The translations under genes were made by a program, and so were the position numbers. From contig NZ_CP094351.1 of NCBI RefSeq assembly GCF_022807995.1, positions 56,001-120,000 of the forward strand: 64,000 bases of DNA, in the 5' to 3' direction. Below, in pieces: positions 27,266 through 36,298 of this stretch. Within the stretch, counting starts at the first letter, position 1, and each line of letters opens with the position of its first letter. The notes below the pieces were generated by a model that was not told the origin of the DNA, ran no database searches, and saw nothing but the letters and a program-made list of their open reading frames with translations. This DNA is from Pseudomonas orientalis. Lineage in GTDB: Bacteria > Pseudomonadota > Gammaproteobacteria > Pseudomonadales > Pseudomonadaceae.

Positions 27266-27901
27266 ATGCGTAATCTGATCCTCAGCGCCGCTCTCGTCAC
27301 TGCCAGTCTCTTCGGCATGACCGCGCAAGCCGCCGACGTGCCGCTTGAAGCCGGTAAAACCTACGTTGAATTGACTAACCCGGTCCCGGTTTCGGTGCCC
27401 GGCAAGATCGAAGTGGTGGAGCTGTTCTGGTACGGCTGCCCGCATTGCTACGCCTTTGAACCGACCATCAACCCTTGGGTTGAAAAACTGCCCAAGGACG
27501 TGAACTTCAAGCGCATTCCGGCCATGTTCGGCGGCCCATGGGATGCCCATGGCCAACTGTTCCTGACCCTGGAAGCCATGGGTGTGGAGCACAAGGTCCA
27601 TAACGCGGTATTCAACGCGATCCAGAAAGAAGGCAAGCGCCTGACCAAGCCGGACGAAATGGCTGACTTCGTCGCCACCCAGGGTGTCGACAAAGACAAG
27701 TTCCTGGCCACGTTCAACTCCTTTGCCATCCAGGGCCAGATCAAGCAGGCCAAGGAACTCGCGCAGAAGTACGGTGTGCAGGGCGTACCCACCATGATCG
27801 TCAACGGCAAATACCGTTTCGACCTGGGTACTACCGGTGGTCCTGAAGCGACCCTCAATGTTGCCGACCAGCTGATCGCCAAAGAGCGCGCGGCCAAGTA
27901 A
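27266..27901 (+). CDS. dsbA: Thiol:disulfide interchange protein DsbA
   Basis: Periplasmic oxidant that introduces disulfide bonds, 211 residues. Signal peptide ends at AQA-A (about residue 22). The thioredoxin-fold active site is FWYGCPHCYAFEP, with CPHC as in classic DsbA. The cis-Pro loop is GVQGVPTMIVNGKY. The ATG is preceded by CCAGGAG. The next gene starts 10 bases after the stop, so dsbA, the phosphodiesterase-like gene and the diguanylate cyclase probably form one transcript. Confidence 0.97.
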   Translation: MRNLILSAALVTASLFGMTAQAADVPLEAGKTYVELTNPVPVSVPGKIEVVELFWYGCPHCYAFEPTINPWVEKLPKDVNFKRIPAMFGGPWDAHGQLFLTLEAMGVEHKVHNAVFNAIQKEGKRLTKPDEMADFVATQGVDKDKFLATFNSFAIQGQIKQAKELAQKYGVQGVPTMIVNGKYRFDLGTTGGPEATLNVADQLIAKERAAK

Positions 27902-27911
27902 GGGGCTCGCC

Positions 27912-28790
27912 ATGCGTCGTTGGGGTACCGAACGTGTCGTAGGCCTGCATGACCCGCAGGTCAACGAACATCACCTGGAGTCCACAGGCCTGCCGGCAGA
28001 CAGCCGCTTGCGCCTGCTCAGTTTCAATATTCAGGTGGGTAACAGTACCGAGAAATATCGGCACTACCTCACGCGTGGCTGGCAGCACTTGCTGCCGCAC
28101 AAGGGGCGTACCGGCAACCTGCAGAAAATCGGCGACCTGCTCAGCGACTTCGACCTCGTCGCCCTGCAGGAAGCCGATGGTGGCAGCCTGCGCTCCGGCT
28201 ACATCAACCAGGTGGAGCACCTTGCCCAGCTCGGTGCCTTCCCCTACTGGTACCAGCAACTCAATCGCAACCTCGGGCGTCTGGCGCAGCACAGCAATGG
28301 TGTGCTCAGTCGCTTGAAGCCGACCGTCATCGAGGATCACCCGTTGCCAGGCCCCAAGGGGCGTGGCGCGATCCTGGTGCGTTTTGGCGAAGGCCCGGAA
28401 GCCCTGGTGGTGGTGATGATGCACCTGGCGCTCGGCGGGCGTACACGCAATCTTCAGTTGGCCTATGTGCGCGACTTGATTGGCAACTACAAGCATCAGG
28501 TGTTGATGGGTGACATGAACACCCACGCCAACGACCTGCTGCAGAATTCCCCGCTGCGTGACCTCGGCTTACTGGCGCCGCAGGTCGAAGCCACGTTTCC
28601 CAGTTGGCGCCCGCAGCGCTGCCTGGACCATATCCTGCTCAGCCCGACCCTCACACTGGAAAGTGTGCAAGTCCTGGCGCAGCCCATTTCAGATCACCTG
28701 CCGGTCGCGGTAGAGATTCGTCTGCCGGGTTCGCTGACGGCTGATGCGTTCCCTGCGTTGAGCCCAGACCCCGGCGGACCCCTTGCATGA
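27912..28790 (+). CDS. Endonuclease/exonuclease/phosphatase family protein
   Basis: A 292-residue member of the EEP superfamily. Motifs in order are LLSFNIQVGN (metal Asn), DLVALQEADGG (metal Glu), GRGAILVRFG, VVVMMHLALGG (catalytic His), VLMGDMNTHAND (Asp/Asn pair) and CLDHILLSP with SDHLPVAVEI (terminal Asp-His). All catalytic positions are kept, so it should be an active metal-dependent phosphodiesterase or nuclease. No signal peptide is seen. Substrate is unknown. It is coupled to the next gene by an ATGA overlap. Confidence 0.9.
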   Translation: MRRWGTERVVGLHDPQVNEHHLESTGLPADSRLRLLSFNIQVGNSTEKYRHYLTRGWQHLLPHKGRTGNLQKIGDLLSDFDLVALQEADGGSLRSGYINQVEHLAQLGAFPYWYQQLNRNLGRLAQHSNGVLSRLKPTVIEDHPLPGPKGRGAILVRFGEGPEALVVVMMHLALGGRTRNLQLAYVRDLIGNYKHQVLMGDMNTHANDLLQNSPLRDLGLLAPQVEATFPSWRPQRCLDHILLSPTLTLESVQVLAQPISDHLPVAVEIRLPGSLTADAFPALSPDPGGPLA

Positions 28791-30853
28791 GCGACGACGC
28801 CCAGCGCTGGAAAGAAAAGTACCTTAAAAGCGTTGAGCAACAAGACCAGCTCGAGCGCCGCTGGGCCGCCCGCCTCGACCTGTTGCGCCGAGGGCTGGTG
28901 CGCAGCACGCTGGCGGCTGAAGGCACTGACCGCGCAGTCGATCAATGCATGAAGGAAATGCGCGATGTCGTGCGCACCGACGACATGGACGCTGCCCTCG
29001 CCGCCCTGCTGCCGCGTCTGGAAAAGGCTGTACTCGACTCCGAGCAGCGCCGCGAAACCCGGGTCGACCAGATCAGTACCGCCCTCACCGCCCTGGTCGC
29101 GCAGTTGCAGAAACTTCCGCTACCCCGTGAAGTGGCGCGCCCGCTGAAGACGTTTGCCAAGCAGCTTGACGGTCGAGTCGGGCAGGCACGGGAAATACCG
29201 CTGCTGCTCAGCGAGTTGAGCAGCCTGCAGGAGCAGGCGCTGCATAACCTGGAGCCGGATGGCGAAACGCCGCGCTCGGGGCCTGGGTTATTGCAGCGCT
29301 TGTTTGGTGCCAAGGAGCACTCGAACGAAGCGCCGGCGCCCGCGCCCGAGACGCCCGCTGCGTCAAAACCCGTCGCGTCCTCACCTGCTGCGCCTGAATC
29401 TCCAGAGCCCGCGCAATCCGAGGAGCTGACCCAGGCATTGCGGGCTTTTGCGCCGTTACCGCCTACCACGGCCGCCTCTATGCCTGAGCCTGCGGCCCCC
29501 GTCAAAGAGGCGCCGGCCAGCGTAACATTCGAGTTCGAAGCGCCTGCTCAAGCGTCACCCGCGGCCACGTCCACACCCAAGCCTGACGAAACCCTCGACC
29601 CCGAGGCGCCTGAAACACCAGCCGAAGAAGCCGCTCCCGAAAGCGCACTCGCGGCTTTTATAGAAGCGCCACAAGATCCCGTCGATGCGCCTGAGGAAAC
29701 GCTGATCGGCAGCCTTTCACTCCCGCCCGTATTGGATACCGCAGAGCCCGACCCCGACGCGCTGCAACAGGACGGTCTCTACGCCCTGCCCGATTCGCCG
29801 GAGCCTTCCTACAGCTCGGTGGCCAAGCATATTGAAGACACTTTGCTCGGCCTGCTCGAAGAACTGTCCCTGCCCGAGCGCTATTGGCCTCAGGCCGAAG
29901 CCATGCGCGAGCGTCTGGCCCATGGTCTGAATTGGTACGAACTGCTGCCGATCCTCGACGATTTGGCGGTGCTGATGTTGGCCCTCACCGATAGCGGTCA
30001 GCATGAGTTCGAGGCTTACCTTAAACAGCTCAACGAGCGCCTTGAGGCATTCAAGGGCCATTTGCAGTTTGCCAGCGACGAGCACGCCGACAGCCGCTCC
30101 GCCGCTCGGGAGCTGGACACGCAGATTCGCGAACAAGTGGACGGCCTGCAAAGCAGCGTGCAGGACGCGGCCGATCTGGACAGCCTCAAGCAGGTGCTGG
30201 AAAGCCACCTTGAAGGCTTGCTCGGCACCATGGACCAACACCAGCAACAGCGCGACCAGCGCGAATGCGAAGTGGCGGCGCGCCTCCAGGGCCTGGCCGA
30301 GCGGGTGGCGAACATGGAGCAGGAAGCCCAGGGCTATCGTGAGCATTTGGAGATCCAGCGCCAGAAGGCGCTGCTTGATCCGCTCACCGGCCTGCACAAT
30401 CGCGCGGCCTGGAGTGAACGCCTGGACCATGAGGTCAATGCCTGGCATCAGCAGGGCAACGCCCTTTCACTGGCCATGCTGGACCTGGACCACTTCAAGC
30501 GCATCAACGACGGCTACGGTCACTTGGCCGGCGACAAAGTACTGAAGATCATCGCCAATGTGTTGCGCAAGCGCCTGCGCCCGACCGATTTCATTGCGCG
30601 TTTCGGCGGCGAAGAATTTGTGCTGTTGATGCCCGACTCGGCCTTGTCGGATGCTCTGGCCTTGGGTGAGGTGCTGCGAATGGCTGTCGAGGCTTGCCCC
30701 TTCCATTTCAAGGGCGAGCCGGTGACCGTCACGGTATCGATGGGTATCGCGCAGTTCCAGCCGGGCGAGCGCAGTGACCTGGCACTCAAGCGTGCCGATG
30801 AAGCGCTCTACAGGGCCAAGGCAGCGGGGCGTAATCAGGTGCAGGCGGGGTAA
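28787..30853 (+). CDS. Diguanylate cyclase (GGDEF) with long Ala/Pro/Glu-rich linker
   Basis: A 688-residue cyclic-di-GMP synthase without membrane helices. Residues 1-170 are helical. About 180-330 is a low-complexity Ala/Pro/Glu/Ser linker. A second helical region at 340-520 contains coiled coil, and the C-terminal GGDEF domain begins with LLDPLTGLHNRAAW. The active site is GGEEF and an RPTD motif lies five residues before it, so the product-inhibitory I-site is present. The position after dsbA matches P. aeruginosa PA5487 (DgcH) from memory. It is co-directional and overlapping with the EEP gene. Confidence 0.93.
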   Translation: MSDDAQRWKEKYLKSVEQQDQLERRWAARLDLLRRGLVRSTLAAEGTDRAVDQCMKEMRDVVRTDDMDAALAALLPRLEKAVLDSEQRRETRVDQISTALTALVAQLQKLPLPREVARPLKTFAKQLDGRVGQAREIPLLLSELSSLQEQALHNLEPDGETPRSGPGLLQRLFGAKEHSNEAPAPAPETPAASKPVASSPAAPESPEPAQSEELTQALRAFAPLPPTTAASMPEPAAPVKEAPASVTFEFEAPAQASPAATSTPKPDETLDPEAPETPAEEAAPESALAAFIEAPQDPVDAPEETLIGSLSLPPVLDTAEPDPDALQQDGLYALPDSPEPSYSSVAKHIEDTLLGLLEELSLPERYWPQAEAMRERLAHGLNWYELLPILDDLAVLMLALTDSGQHEFEAYLKQLNERLEAFKGHLQFASDEHADSRSAARELDTQIREQVDGLQSSVQDAADLDSLKQVLESHLEGLLGTMDQHQQQRDQRECEVAARLQGLAERVANMEQEAQGYREHLEIQRQKALLDPLTGLHNRAAWSERLDHEVNAWHQQGNALSLAMLDLDHFKRINDGYGHLAGDKVLKIIANVLRKRLRPTDFIARFGGEEFVLLMPDSALSDALALGEVLRMAVEACPFHFKGEPVTVTVSMGIAQFQPGERSDLALKRADEALYRAKAAGRNQVQAG

Positions 30854-30941
30854 AGATGTTCTGATTATGTAATTTGAGCGCCTGCCCATCAGCGTTACGT
30901 TACACTGTTGCATTATCGTCCTTTGTGTAATGCCTTCTCCT

Positions 30942-31718
30942 ATGAAATCTTTCTTCATTGCCGTTGCAGTTGTTCTGCTCGCCGGCTGTTCCAGCGGTCC
31001 GCGCCTTAATACCAGCCATCCTTCGGTGAACCACGACAACCGCGTGCAGTTCGTTGTGGTGCATTACACCTCGGCCAATCTTGAGCGCTCACTGGCGCTG
31101 CTGACTCATGGTCAGGTCAGCAGTCATTACCTGATCGGCGACGATGCTTCGGGCACGATCTACAAGCTGGTTGATGAAAGCCGGCGCGCCTGGCATGCCG
31201 GGGAAAGCGAATGGATGGGGCGCACCTGGCTCAACTCCAGCTCCATCGGCATCGAGATCGTCAACCCTGGCTATAGCGATACCCCGACTGGCCGGGTGTG
31301 GTACCCGTACTCCGAAGCGCAGGTGCAATCACTGGTGGTGTTGCTCAAGGACATCAGCAAGCGTAACGGTATCGAACCCAGGAACATCATCGGGCACAGC
31401 GACATCGCGCCGCTGCGCAAATTGGACCCGGGCCCGTTGTTTCCCTGGAAGCGTCTGGCCGATGAGGGCCTGGGGGTCTGGCCGGATGCCCAGGCAGTGG
31501 CTCGACTCCAGCAGCAGTACGCCGCGCAACTGCCGAGCATCACCTGGTTCCAGGAAGAACTCGCGCGCCTGGGCTACCCGACACCGCAAACCGGTGAGCT
31601 GGATGTGGCCACGCGCCATGTGATCGCCGCGTTCCAGATGCATTTCCGTCCATCGCTGTTCGACGGAACGCCTGATGCGCAAAGTGCGGCGATCCTGCGC
31701 GCCTTGAACCAGCGCTGA
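30942..31718 (+). CDS. N-acetylmuramoyl-L-alanine amidase, AmpDh2 type, lipoprotein
   Basis: A 258-residue peptidoglycan amidase of the Amidase_2/AmpD family, predicted to be lipid-anchored by its lipobox LLAGCSS. Zinc ligands are visible in FVVVHYTSA and GHSDIAPLRKLDPG, and the conserved SSIGIEIVNPG segment is present. The C-terminal ~65 residues form a peptidoglycan-binding type domain. The ATG at 30942 gives a compact lipoprotein signal; ATG 30930 adds four residues. By position and sequence it corresponds to P. aeruginosa AmpDh2 (PA5485, from memory), which cuts the stem peptide from murein in the periplasm. Confidence 0.92.
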   Translation: MKSFFIAVAVVLLAGCSSGPRLNTSHPSVNHDNRVQFVVVHYTSANLERSLALLTHGQVSSHYLIGDDASGTIYKLVDESRRAWHAGESEWMGRTWLNSSSIGIEIVNPGYSDTPTGRVWYPYSEAQVQSLVVLLKDISKRNGIEPRNIIGHSDIAPLRKLDPGPLFPWKRLADEGLGVWPDAQAVARLQQQYAAQLPSITWFQEELARLGYPTPQTGELDVATRHVIAAFQMHFRPSLFDGTPDAQSAAILRALNQR

Positions 31719-31754
31719 AGGGTAGCGAGCCCTTTGTGGCCAGGGAGCTGGTTC

Positions 31755-33542
31755 TTACAAAGGCAAGGCCATATAGAATTGCGTTCCCTGCCCCGGTCGT
31801 GAATACACCCCCATGCGGCCGCCGTGCAATTGCACGATCTCCTTGCACAGCGCCAGCCCGAGGCCGGCGCCGCCTTTCTTGCGCCCTACCTGCACGAAAG
31901 GCTCGAAGATGCGCCCTTGCTGGCCGTAGGCTATACCTTCGCCGTTGTCCTCGACGCTGATAATCACCCGTTCGCCATGACGTCGTGCCTGCAAGCGGAT
32001 CTGCCCGCCCTGCGCCGTGTGTCGCAGGGCGTTACCCAGCAAATTATCGAGCACGCGCTCCAGTTGCGCCTGGTCGGCGTACAGGCGTGGCAGGTCGGGC
32101 TGGGCCTCGATCACCAGTTCAACACGTTGCGCGTTCGCAGGTTCAACAAACCGGGCCTGGGCATGTTCCAGCAGATCATTGACATCGCACGGCCCCAGCG
32201 TGAGTTTCTGCAGGCCGTTCTGATAACGCGAGAAGTTGAGCAAATCGTTGATCAACTGCATCAACCGCTGCATTTCTTCGTTGACCGTATCCAGCAAGTC
32301 CGCTTCGCGTGATTCCGCCGGGAACTTGGCGCGTTCGCGGAAGAGCCCGAACGCCATGTGCATGCCGGTCACCGGTGTACGCAACTCGTGGGAGGCGCGT
32401 AATACGAACTCGCTGCGCACCCGCTCAAAGGCACGCTGCTCGGTGACGTCATGCAGCACCATCACCGCGCCCAGGATATGCCCCTGTGTGTGGCTGACGG
32501 GAGTGAGGCTGTACGTCAGCAGGCGCAGCTCGCCTTCGACTTCCACCTCCAGGTCCTCCGGTGCCCGCTCAAGGTTGCCGCCGCGCAGCACCAGATGCAG
32601 TTGCTCATCCATTTCCGGGCGGCCCAGTGCTTCGCCCAGGCCCTGGCCGAGGCGCTCTTCGTCCCAGCCCAGCTGGCGTTGCGCGACGGGGTTGAGGTGT
32701 TCAAGGTGGCCTTCGCGGTCAATCATCAGCAAGCCATCGTCGATGCTGTCGAGCACCGCTTGCAGCCGCTGCTGCCCCGCAAGCAACTCATCGACATTGG
32801 TGGCCTGATGTTGGCGCAAGGCCTCGGCCATGATGCCGAAGCGACGGGTCAGTTGGTTCATTTCCGCCGCCGTCGATATCGGCAATGTCACTTCGAAATC
32901 GCCTTGCCCGATTTTATCGGCAGCCTTGGCCAGCGCTTCGATGGGCGCGCCGAATCGCCGGGCGATGCCATGGGCGGTCACAAAACCGATGATCAACACC
33001 GCAAGGCCCACCAGCCCGAGCAAGCTGGCGATTAACAGCGCACGCTCTCGGGATTTATGCTCGCTCGTGCTGATATTTTCCAGCGCCAGTTTGTGGTGGA
33101 CGATCAGCCCGTTGCGCAGGGTATTGAAGGTTTCAGTGAGCTTTTCCTTGCTGCCCGGTAGAGACGGGTTCTGCTGGGATTCGTCAAATGCCTGCAGCAG
33201 GTTCTGGTAGTCCTTGCGTGCCTGATCGAAACCGTGGGTATGGCCGTCACGCTGTTCATGGGCTATACCCTGGTCCAACAGGTCAAAGTAGCGCTGTTTG
33301 GAGGCCTCCAGGGCAGCCGGATCAGGACGCTTTTCGAGCATCATGATCAGTTGATCGCCCAGGCTCTGGCGCAACTTCACGCCCAGGTCGAGGGTGACGA
33401 AATTGCTGCGAATCAACGACTCCTGGGTCTTGGCCATCTGCATGACGCTGACCAGGCCCAGGATCAGCCCCAGCAGCGCTACGGTGATCAACGCCGAGAT
33501 GCTCAGGAATAACCGGGTGCGCAGTTTCATCGCAAGCTTCAT
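31755..33542 (-). CDS. kinB: Sensor histidine kinase/phosphatase KinB
   Basis: Inner-membrane sensor of 595 residues that controls AlgB. Helix 1 is at about residues 11-34 and helix 2 at 169-190, enclosing a helical periplasmic domain. Then come HAMP (to about 245), PAS (255-370), HisKA with the phospho-His in ASHELRTP at residue 385, and the ATPase domain (NLLGNALRHT; DNGEGIAYG; GAGLGLALCKEIVQ). H385 is the same position as the studied P. aeruginosa protein. The start is 10 bases after the algB stop. Confidence 0.96.
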   Translation of the reverse strand: MKLAMKLRTRLFLSISALITVALLGLILGLVSVMQMAKTQESLIRSNFVTLDLGVKLRQSLGDQLIMMLEKRPDPAALEASKQRYFDLLDQGIAHEQRDGHTHGFDQARKDYQNLLQAFDESQQNPSLPGSKEKLTETFNTLRNGLIVHHKLALENISTSEHKSRERALLIASLLGLVGLAVLIIGFVTAHGIARRFGAPIEALAKAADKIGQGDFEVTLPISTAAEMNQLTRRFGIMAEALRQHQATNVDELLAGQQRLQAVLDSIDDGLLMIDREGHLEHLNPVAQRQLGWDEERLGQGLGEALGRPEMDEQLHLVLRGGNLERAPEDLEVEVEGELRLLTYSLTPVSHTQGHILGAVMVLHDVTEQRAFERVRSEFVLRASHELRTPVTGMHMAFGLFRERAKFPAESREADLLDTVNEEMQRLMQLINDLLNFSRYQNGLQKLTLGPCDVNDLLEHAQARFVEPANAQRVELVIEAQPDLPRLYADQAQLERVLDNLLGNALRHTAQGGQIRLQARRHGERVIISVEDNGEGIAYGQQGRIFEPFVQVGRKKGGAGLGLALCKEIVQLHGGRMGVYSRPGQGTQFYMALPL

Positions 33543-33552
33543 GAGGTACAGC

Positions 33553-34899
33553 TCATAAGTTGTACTGTTTGCGTTTGCGATACAGGGTCGACGCGTCGAT
33601 GCCGAGAGTACGAGCGGCTTGATCCAACGTGTCGCTGGTGGCAAGCACCGCGCCGATGTGGGCTTTTTCGAGTTCGTCCAGGCTCAGCGCCGCACCAACG
33701 CGTGGTGCGTTGTTGGTGGGTTGCTCCGCCATGCCGAGGTGACTGATCTCGACCTTCTCCTGAGGGCAGATGATGCTGGCGCGTTCCACCACGTTGCGCA
33801 GCTCACGGATGTTGCCGGGCCAACGATAATTGAGCAGCGCTTCGCGCGCCTGATCGCTGAAGCCCCGCGCCGGACGGGCATACTCCTTGACGAAGCGCGC
33901 CAGGAAGCGGTCGGCCAGGGTCAGGATGTCTTCGCTGCGTTCGCGCAGCGGCGGCAGGTGCAGCGTGATGACGTTGAGGCGATACAGCAAGTCTTCACGG
34001 AAGCGGCCGTCGCGCACCATGTCTTCCAGATTCAGGTTGGTAGCGGCAAGAATGCGCACATCTGCGCGGCGGGTAACCGGGTCGCCCACCCGCTCGTATT
34101 CCTTATCCTGAATAAAGCGCAGCAGTTTGGGTTGCAGGGTGAGGGGAAAGTCGCCGATCTCGTCGAGAAACAGCGTGCCGCCGTCTGCCTGGTTGACGCG
34201 GCCCAATGTGCTTTCGCTGGCGCCGGTAAATGCGCCGCGGCTGTGGCCGAACAGTTCGCTCTCCATCAGTTCGGCGGTCAACGATGGGCAGTTGATGGTC
34301 ACACAGGATTTCTTCGAGCGTTTGCTCCAGCCGTGAATGGCCCGCGCCAGCTCACCTTTACCGGTACCCGACTCGCCGAGGATCAGGATATTGGCATCGG
34401 TACCGGCTACCTGCCGTGCGGTTTCCAATACCACCATCATGGCCGGGCTGTGGGAGTCGAGCCCGTCCTTGGGCTGGCGCACCGCGCCTTCCAGGGCTTC
34501 CAGGCGTGCCGAGAGCTGGCGTACTTCCAGCTGCTTGGCGGTGGCCAGGCGCAACTGGTCCGGGCTGCAGGGTTTGACCAGGTAGTCTGCGGCGCCGGCC
34601 TGAATGGCATCTACCGCTGTGTCCACCGCCGAATGGGCAGTAACGATCACGACACGCATCCATGGCGCTTGAATACGCATATGCGCCAATACATCCAGGC
34701 CGTTGTCCTCGCCCAGGCGCAAGTCTAGAAAGCACAGGTCGAACACTTGGCGTTGCATCAAGGCATCGGCCTGGGCTGCGCTGTTGGCGGTGGCAACGGT
34801 GTAGCCTTCATCTTCCAGGCAATAGCGGAAGGTACGGAGGATCGCGGACTCGTCATCCACTAAAAGAATGCGGCCTTGAAGTTCCTTGGCTGATTCCAT
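33553..34899 (-). CDS. algB: Sigma-54-dependent response regulator AlgB
   Basis: NtrC-family activator of 448 residues. The receiver domain (1-120) has acidic pocket VDDE and phospho-acceptor D59. The AAA+ domain (about 145-380) has Walker [11 protein letters not shown], the sigma-54 contact GAFTGA and Walker [13 protein letters not shown]. The C-terminal Fis-type HTH ends [16 protein letters not shown]. AlgB with KinB controls alginate, virulence and quorum responses in P. aeruginosa. The gene divergent to it starts behind a sigma-54-type promoter, a likely direct target. Confidence 0.97.
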   Translation of the reverse strand: MESAKELQGRILLVDDESAILRTFRYCLEDEGYTVATANSAAQADALMQRQVFDLCFLDLRLGEDNGLDVLAHMRIQAPWMRVVIVTAHSAVDTAVDAIQAGAADYLVKPCSPDQLRLATAKQLEVRQLSARLEALEGAVRQPKDGLDSHSPAMMVVLETARQVAGTDANILILGESGTGKGELARAIHGWSKRSKKSCVTINCPSLTAELMESELFGHSRGAFTGASESTLGRVNQADGGTLFLDEIGDFPLTLQPKLLRFIQDKEYERVGDPVTRRADVRILAATNLNLEDMVRDGRFREDLLYRLNVITLHLPPLRERSEDILTLADRFLARFVKEYARPARGFSDQAREALLNYRWPGNIRELRNVVERASIICPQEKVEISHLGMAEQPTNNAPRVGAALSLDELEKAHIGAVLATSDTLDQAARTLGIDASTLYRKRKQYNL

Positions 34900-35300
34900 C
34901 TGTCCCGCGCTCCTTAACTATGAATGTTGGTGTTTAGTCCCGGAATAATCGGGCAAGTTGCATGGTTTATTCTGATCGATAAAAGGAAGCATCGCGTAGC
35001 TATCTGCATATCTTCCTACACACCCAGGTAAAAGGCCCGAGCTAGTGGCGTTTTCATATCTTCCCGCCGCTTCGGCAATCGCCTTTTCGCTTTCGATCCC
35101 TCGATCCGACCACTGACCATCGTGCATTTCGCACGGCCCTGGACCGGGCATCGTGCAGGATGCTGTGCCGTGCTCCGCTGTTTAATTTGTAACTAATTGA
35201 TTTTATTGAGTTTTATTTTGTAAAAAAGCTGGCATGCGCTCTGCAATAGGTACTGCATAAAGCGTCATGAACGAATAATCAGAATGCGGGAGAAAGCAGT
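34900..35300. other. Divergent regulatory region between algB and the envelope operon
   Basis: 401 bases without a convincing gene. Toward algB, a weak AlgU-like pair on the minus strand (complement of AAGTTG at 34955-34960 and of TTTAG at 34933-34937, 17 bases apart) would suit the AlgU dependence known for algB. Toward the plus-strand operon lies a sigma-54-type promoter at 35230-35245. The AT-rich tract 35180-35225 just before it could bind IHF or an activator. Confidence 0.55.
35230..35245 (+). promoter_or_regulatory. Sigma-54-type promoter
   Basis: TGGCATGCGCTCTGCA has the -24 GG and -12 GC separated by the required 10 bases and matches TGGCAC-N5-TTGCA well. The predicted start is near 35256, about 45 bases before the ATG at 35301. 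Its neighbour algB encodes a sigma-54 activator. Confidence 0.7.
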
Positions 35301-35585
35301 ATGACTCGCCAAAGCCTCAGCCAATTGCGTGTATCGCCGTTGCATCTGCAGCAAGGTCTGTTCGCCAGCCTGGCGTTGATGGTCACGCTGATCGTCGGCC
35401 AGCAGATGCAGCATTGGCAGCAGAGTCAGCAGCAGGCCCCGCAGTTCGAGCGTCCCGTCATGACCCAGACCCATTTCCGTTCCGTCGCCAGCACGACTGC
35501 CGATGCAACCGCCCCGCAATTGAGAGTGGCAGACCAGGATTCCACCCTGAGCGAACTGCCGGTTCAGGAACGCTGGGTGTTCTAG
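35301..35585 (+). CDS. Small single-span membrane protein, unknown
   Basis: A 94-residue protein with a basic N-terminus, one hydrophobic stretch (about 18-33, LQQGLFASLALMVTLIVGQQ) and a Gln-rich segment (MQHWQQSQQQAPQ). The rest is a hydrophilic periplasmic tail ending QERWVF. I do not recognise it. It is the first gene behind a sigma-54-type promoter and has a GGGAGA ribosome site. It occupies the place of PA5482 next to algB in P. aeruginosa. Function is unknown; context suggests an envelope or alginate-related role. Confidence 0.8.
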   Translation: MTRQSLSQLRVSPLHLQQGLFASLALMVTLIVGQQMQHWQQSQQQAPQFERPVMTQTHFRSVASTTADATAPQLRVADQDSTLSELPVQERWVF

Positions 35586-35663
35586 GCAATACAACGTCGC
35601 TCATGCCGAGCGGCCGCATGGCATCACCGCTGTATCCCCTATGAAAGCTTAAGGAGAATCACC

Positions 35664-35828
35664 ATGTTGAGTTGGGCAATCACGTTTCTGATCATCGCCA
35701 TTGTGGCTGCAGTCCTGGGCTTCGGTGGTATCGCCGGTACGGCTACGGGTATCGCCAAGATTCTGTTCGTGGTCTTCCTGGTGATGTTCATCGCTTCGTT
35801 CTTCTTTGGTCGTAAAGGCCGAGGCTGA
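35664..35828 (+). CDS. DUF1328 (YtjA-type) small membrane protein
   Basis: A 54-residue protein beginning [19 protein letters not shown] with two hydrophobic helices. Its [20 protein letters not shown] core matches the DUF1328/YtjA family of inner-membrane peptides, often induced by envelope or general stress. A perfect AAGGAG precedes the ATG. The ivy-type gene starts two bases after its stop, so the two are co-translated. Too short for most ORF callers. Confidence 0.92.
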   Translation: MLSWAITFLIIAIVAAVLGFGGIAGTATGIAKILFVVFLVMFIASFFFGRKGRG

Positions 35829-35830
35829 AT

Positions 35831-36298
35831 ATGACCACTCTGTCTTTTAAAGCCATTGCCGCCGCCTTGTTGTTGGGCGGCAGCGGCTTGGTGATGGCCG
35901 CCAACGACGGCCAATCACGGGCCAATGAATTGCTCAGCGCGGACCCGCAATACCGTGAAACCTGGCAAGGCGTGGTGAAGAAAGAAGAGCGCCTGCCCGA
36001 ATGGGTGATGAACCTGTCGGGTACGGCCGAGCAGATGAACGCTGTCGAAGAGGATGGCGACAAGTATCTGGTAGGGCCGCTGTGTGAAACGGCAGATACC
36101 TGCCTGAACAAGCGCCTGATCGTCGCCTTCAGCTTCGACAAGGAAGACGCCTTCGCCATGTTGGTGGAAGTCCCGGCCGGTCTGCCGGCGGACAAATCCC
36201 CGACGCGGCACGCCGATTACCGCTTTCTCGGTAAGCCGGACGAAGGCATGAAGAAGCTGCTGATGGAGCAGCTCAAGAAAGATCCGAATTGGTACTAG
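35831..36298 (+). CDS. ivy: Ivy-family inhibitor of vertebrate (C-type) lysozyme
   Basis: A 155-residue exported inhibitor that protects murein from host lysozyme. Signal peptide ends at about VMA-A (residue 23). The active loop is formed by the disulfide pair in CETADTCLNKRL, and the family end YRFLGKPDEGMKKLL is present. It corresponds by position to PA5481 next to algB. A clear stem-loop follows. Grouping an anti-lysozyme protein with AlgB suggests the operon responds to envelope stress or host contact. Confidence 0.9.
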   Translation: MTTLSFKAIAAALLLGGSGLVMAANDGQSRANELLSADPQYRETWQGVVKKEERLPEWVMNLSGTAEQMNAVEEDGDKYLVGPLCETADTCLNKRLIVAFSFDKEDAFAMLVEVPAGLPADKSPTRHADYRFLGKPDEGMKKLLMEQLKKDPNWY

